Assembly (NCBI GenBank): GCA_016716965.1
Contig: JADJUP010000025.1
Coordinates: 1-24,511 of the forward strand
Length of the DNA: 24,511 nucleotides
From: Sulfuritalea sp.
Lineage (GTDB): Bacteria > Pseudomonadota > Gammaproteobacteria > Burkholderiales > Rhodocyclaceae
Direction of reading: 5' to 3'
Notes under the pieces: model-generated
The model's database searches: none
Told to the model about the DNA's origin: nothing
Seen by the model: only the letters and a program-made list of their open reading frames with translations
Program-made: the position numbers and the translations under genes
In this document: positions 22,137 to 24,511 of the stretch, piece by piece
Position numbering within the stretch: position 1 is the first letter of the stretch
Layout of the letters: each line of letters opens with the position of its first letter

Positions 22137-23870
22137 ATGAAGAAAACCGGCGCCTGGATCGCGGTGCGCGCACTCGAAGCCCTCGGCATCCGCTATACCT
22201 TCGGCATTCCCGGCGTGCACAACACCGAACTCTACGACGAGCTCAACAGCTCGGAAACAATCACACCAGTGTTGGTGACCCACGAAGGCGGCGCGTCCTT
22301 CATGGCCGACGGCATGAGCCGCACCTCCGGCCTCACCGGCACCCTGGTCATCGTCCCCGCCGCCGGCGCCACCCATGCCGCCAGCGGCATCGGCGAGGCC
22401 TTCCTCGACGGCATCCCGATGCTGGTGATCTGCGGCGGCATCCGCAACGACCTCGACAAGAAATACCAGCTGCACGAAATGGATCAGCATGCCTTCGTCA
22501 AGGCCCTGACCAAGGCGACCTTCCTCGCCAGCACCCATGCCGAAATCGTGCCGATGCTGTTCAAGGCCTGGGAGACCGCCCACAGCGGCGAGCCGGGCCC
22601 GGTCTTCGTCGAGATTCCGGTGAACCTGCAGATGTTCCCCGGCGAGGTCACGCCGCTGCCGCCGCTACCCGTGATCGAGCGCCCCTGCCGTGCCGCCAGC
22701 GCCGACTTTCAACGCGCAGCGCAGATGCTGCGCGCGGCGAAGCATCCGGCGCTGTTCCTCGGCTGGGGCGCGCGCGATGCCGTCGACCTGACCCGTGCCA
22801 TCGCCGACCTGCTGCAGGCACCGGTGGCGACCACGCTGCAGGGCCTGTCGGTGTTCCCCGCCACGCATCCGCTGCACACCGGCTTCGGCTTCGGCGCGGC
22901 GGCGGTGCCGGCGGCGCGCAATGCCTTCGCCGATTGCGACTGCCTGCTGGCGGTCGGCACGCGCTTCGCCGAAATCGCCACCGGCAGCTTCGGCGTCACG
23001 GTGCCGCCGAACCTGATCCATGTCGACATCAACCCGCAGGTGTTCAGCGCCAACTATCCGGCCGCCGTCAGCCTCGAAGGCGATGCGACAACCGTGCTGG
23101 CAGAACTGCTGGAAGAACTGCGAAGAGTCGGCGCTGGCGCCACGGCGAATTCGGCATTGCACGAGCGCATCCAGCGCGACAAGCGGGCCTACAAGGACGA
23201 GTGGCTGCTCCACGACAGCAAGGGCAAGGTCAATCCCGCCGTATTCTTCGACGCCCTGCGCGCTGCGGTGCCGGACGATGCCATCGCCGTGGTGGACGAC
23301 GGCAACCACACCTACCTGACCGCCGAACTGTTTCCCGTGCATCAGTCGAAGGCGCTGATCGTGCCGACCGACTTCAACGCCATGGGCTACGCCGTGCCGG
23401 CCGCCATCGGCGCCAAACTGGCGAATCCGGAGCGTGAAGTCTTCGGCATCGTCGGCGACGGCGCCTTCACCATGACCTGCATGGAGATCGTCTCCGCCAC
23501 ACGGCTGGGACTGGGCATCGTGTATTACGTATTCCACGACGGCGAACTGTCGCAGATCGCCCAGGCACAGGAAATCCCCTTCAACCGCAAGCCCTGCACC
23601 GCTCTGGGCGCCATCGACTTCAGCGGCGTCGCCATCGCCACCGGCGCCGAGTACATCGCCGTGCCCTCGAACGCCGAGGTAGCGGCGGCGATTGCGCGCG
23701 CCCGAGAAGTCGCCGCCGCCGGCAGGCCGGTGATCGTCGACCTGATCATGGACTATTCGAAGCGCACGGCCTTCACCCAGGGCGCGGTGAAGACCAACTT
23801 CAAGCGCCTGCCGCTGGCCCAGCGCCTGCGCATGGTGACGCGCGCGGTGAAACGCAAGATCACCGGCTGA
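22137..23870 (+). CDS. Thiamine diphosphate-dependent enzyme, acetolactate-synthase-like
   Basis: A 577-residue member of the IlvB-type family (2-oxo acid decarboxylation or carboligation). ATG 22137 follows GGAGAA. The three-domain layout is complete: PYR domain with the cofactor-activating glutamate E50 (VTHEGGASFMADG), a central domain with ALFLGWGARDAV, and a PP domain with GDGAF at 440-444. In most members an NN pair follows the GDG motif by about 26 residues, and here it is H467-D468 (VFHDGELSQI), so diphosphate/Mg2+ binding may differ. I cannot name the reaction. It lacks features that would mark it as biosynthetic acetolactate synthase, and no small regulatory subunit is nearby. The tight spacing to the flavoprotein suggests a two-enzyme pathway step. 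Confidence 0.85.
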   Translation: MKKTGAWIAVRALEALGIRYTFGIPGVHNTELYDELNSSETITPVLVTHEGGASFMADGMSRTSGLTGTLVIVPAAGATHAASGIGEAFLDGIPMLVICGGIRNDLDKKYQLHEMDQHAFVKALTKATFLASTHAEIVPMLFKAWETAHSGEPGPVFVEIPVNLQMFPGEVTPLPPLPVIERPCRAASADFQRAAQMLRAAKHPALFLGWGARDAVDLTRAIADLLQAPVATTLQGLSVFPATHPLHTGFGFGAAAVPAARNAFADCDCLLAVGTRFAEIATGSFGVTVPPNLIHVDINPQVFSANYPAAVSLEGDATTVLAELLEELRRVGAGATANSALHERIQRDKRAYKDEWLLHDSKGKVNPAVFFDALRAAVPDDAIAVVDDGNHTYLTAELFPVHQSKALIVPTDFNAMGYAVPAAIGAKLANPEREVFGIVGDGAFTMTCMEIVSATRLGLGIVYYVFHDGELSQIAQAQEIPFNRKPCTALGAIDFSGVAIATGAEYIAVPSNAEVAAAIARAREVAAAGRPVIVDLIMDYSKRTAFTQGAVKTNFKRLPLAQRLRMVTRAVKRKITG

Positions 23871-23929
23871 ATACGCGGGCTTGAAAATGTCGTGCCAGAG
23901 GTTTAGATTTCAAGTTCCGCAGCCAACCG

Positions 23930-23940
23930 AAGGAGGTGAT
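23930..23940 (+). promoter_or_regulatory. Near-perfect Shine-Dalgarno sequence
   Basis: AAGGAGGTGAT is complementary to most of the 16S rRNA 3' tail and lies two bases before ATG 23943 (AGGAGG itself is about six bases from the ATG). It fixes the start of the 46-codon gene and predicts strong translation. Confidence 0.8.
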
Positions 23941-23942
23941 CC

Positions 23943-24083
23943 ATGAAATTCGTCGCACGCATTCTCGCGCTCATGTTCGCGCTGGCGGCCACGTCGGCCT
24001 GGGCCTGTCCCGGTGACAAGGCCAAGGACGACGGCAAGCAGTCCACCCCGAAGAAGCCGACCACGTCGCTGGCGATCGACTGA
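23943..24083 (+). CDS. Small secreted Lys-rich peptide (46 aa)
   Basis: A 46-residue protein with a clear Sec signal peptide, MKFVARILALMFALAATSAWA, probably cut before CPGD. The mature peptide is about 25 residues, rich in Lys, Asp, Pro and Thr with a single cysteine and no predicted fold. The tryptophan before the last alanine argues against a lipoprotein signal. Reality of the gene is supported by the near-perfect ribosome site and by a strong terminator 23 bases after the stop. It is separated from the TPP gene by 72 bases and may have its own promoter. I do not recognise it. Many proteobacteria have such small exported peptides of unknown role. Confidence 0.72.
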   Translation: MKFVARILALMFALAATSAWACPGDKAKDDGKQSTPKKPTTSLAID

Positions 24084-24106
24084 TCCGCGACCCGCAACCA
24101 TCAACA

Positions 24107-24137
24107 GCCGCCGCATTCAAGATGCGGCGGCTTTTTT
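24107..24137 (+). terminator. Rho-independent terminator
   Basis: A perfect ten-pair GC-rich stem (GCCGCCGCAT at 24107-24116 with its complement at 24122-24131), loop TCAAG and a run of six Ts at 24132-24137. It ends the unit containing the small secreted peptide and perhaps the flavoprotein and TPP genes. Confidence 0.92.
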
Positions 24138-24511
24138 CATGGAATCCGCCCCTGTGGGCTGCCTCGGTTCTCACAAACGCTGACGCAGCAAGGCTTGCAA
24201 GAATTTTCCCCTCCTTTCGGTAGAAAACGGTTCCAGGTTCGATTTGTCGCGGAATTGCCAAGCCCAAGCGATGATCGAAACTCAGTTCGGTCAGGCACAT
24301 GAATGACCAGTCCTTCCCAACCGAAAGTCGGCGCTGGCGGGACGGCGGTATGGTCGGCATCGGCTGGGAGTCAGTGGCTTAACTGCTCCATTTCCGACAT
24401 CCAATTGGCGTGATTTCCCGCAAGCCGACATGGAATCGGCGCCGTCGATTTCTTCCGCCTCAACTTCGGCTCCGCAGTGGAGCAGCCGGAAATGTCTAAT
24501 GACAGTAAGAT
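24138..24511. other. Non-coding end of window, nothing recognised
   Basis: A frame of about 129 codons on the minus strand (23971-24360) crosses the terminator and the small secreted gene and has no ribosome site or family resemblance. I see no RNA gene or repeat with a second copy in the window. The sequence may belong to a gene or relic continuing beyond the right edge. Confidence 0.4.

Noticed and set aside
22137..23870. Oxalyl-CoA decarboxylase feeding the formate dehydrogenase
   Set aside because: An attractive idea because it would make formyl-CoA, but the PP-domain sequence does not show features I associate with that enzyme, and no formyl-CoA transferase gene is in the window.

Overview
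The window looks like a chromosomal segment of a GC-rich, facultatively anaerobic betaproteobacterium. The protein sequences would fit a Rhodocyclales or Sterolibacteriaceae-type denitrifier, but the genus is inference only. The supporting signs are an FNR/ANR-type operator, an fdsGBACD-type NAD-linked formate dehydrogenase, Tat-exported iron-sulphur proteins and multihaem cytochromes. No rRNA, complete tRNA or CRISPR array was found.

Bases 1-3349 hold a small catabolic locus that is recognisable but unreadable. On the minus strand, in operon order, are coxG, mmsA (CoA-acylating methylmalonate-semialdehyde dehydrogenase) and the start of a coxM-like FAD subunit of a molybdenum hydroxylase. 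A TetR-type regulator diverges from them. All four are broken by many single-base indels, although overall lengths, gene spacing, ribosome sites and key motifs are kept. This is either a very indel-rich relic or a stretch of poor consensus sequence. A P4-type tyrosine recombinase (3722-4999, minus) follows and appears intact.

Bases 5190-8656 contain a strong terminator hairpin, two tiny unrecognised genes, a secreted protein overlapping a membrane protein, an AcpH-type phosphodiesterase and a carboxylesterase of the alpha/beta-hydrolase fold.

Bases 8732-12838 are the most interesting part. A perfect FNR palindrome precedes five tightly packed plus-strand genes: a Tat-exported protein with four [4Fe-4S] motifs, an NrfD/PsrC-type quinone-interacting membrane subunit, an exported four-haem cytochrome c, an unrecognised 140-aa protein, and a hemerythrin-like protein that has lost three of the seven usual iron ligands. 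The first three resemble DsrO, DsrP and a DsrJ-like cytochrome, but there is no DsrMK and no molybdenum catalytic subunit. I read this as an anaerobically induced electron-transfer module between the quinone pool and a periplasmic partner.

Bases 12854-20223 run on the minus strand and converge on that operon. They encode a secreted coiled-coil protein, a LysR regulator and fdsG-fdsB-fdsA-fdsC-fdsD. Every junction except lysR/fdsG is a 4-base stop/start overlap. The fds enzyme oxidises formate to CO2 and reduces NAD+.

Bases 20227-24137 begin with an intergenic region carrying two strong hairpins. It is followed by a flavoprotein dehydrogenase gene with one frameshift, a thiamine-diphosphate enzyme gene 19 bases downstream, and a 46-codon secreted peptide with a near-perfect Shine-Dalgarno sequence and a textbook terminator. 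The last 374 bases contain nothing I can call.
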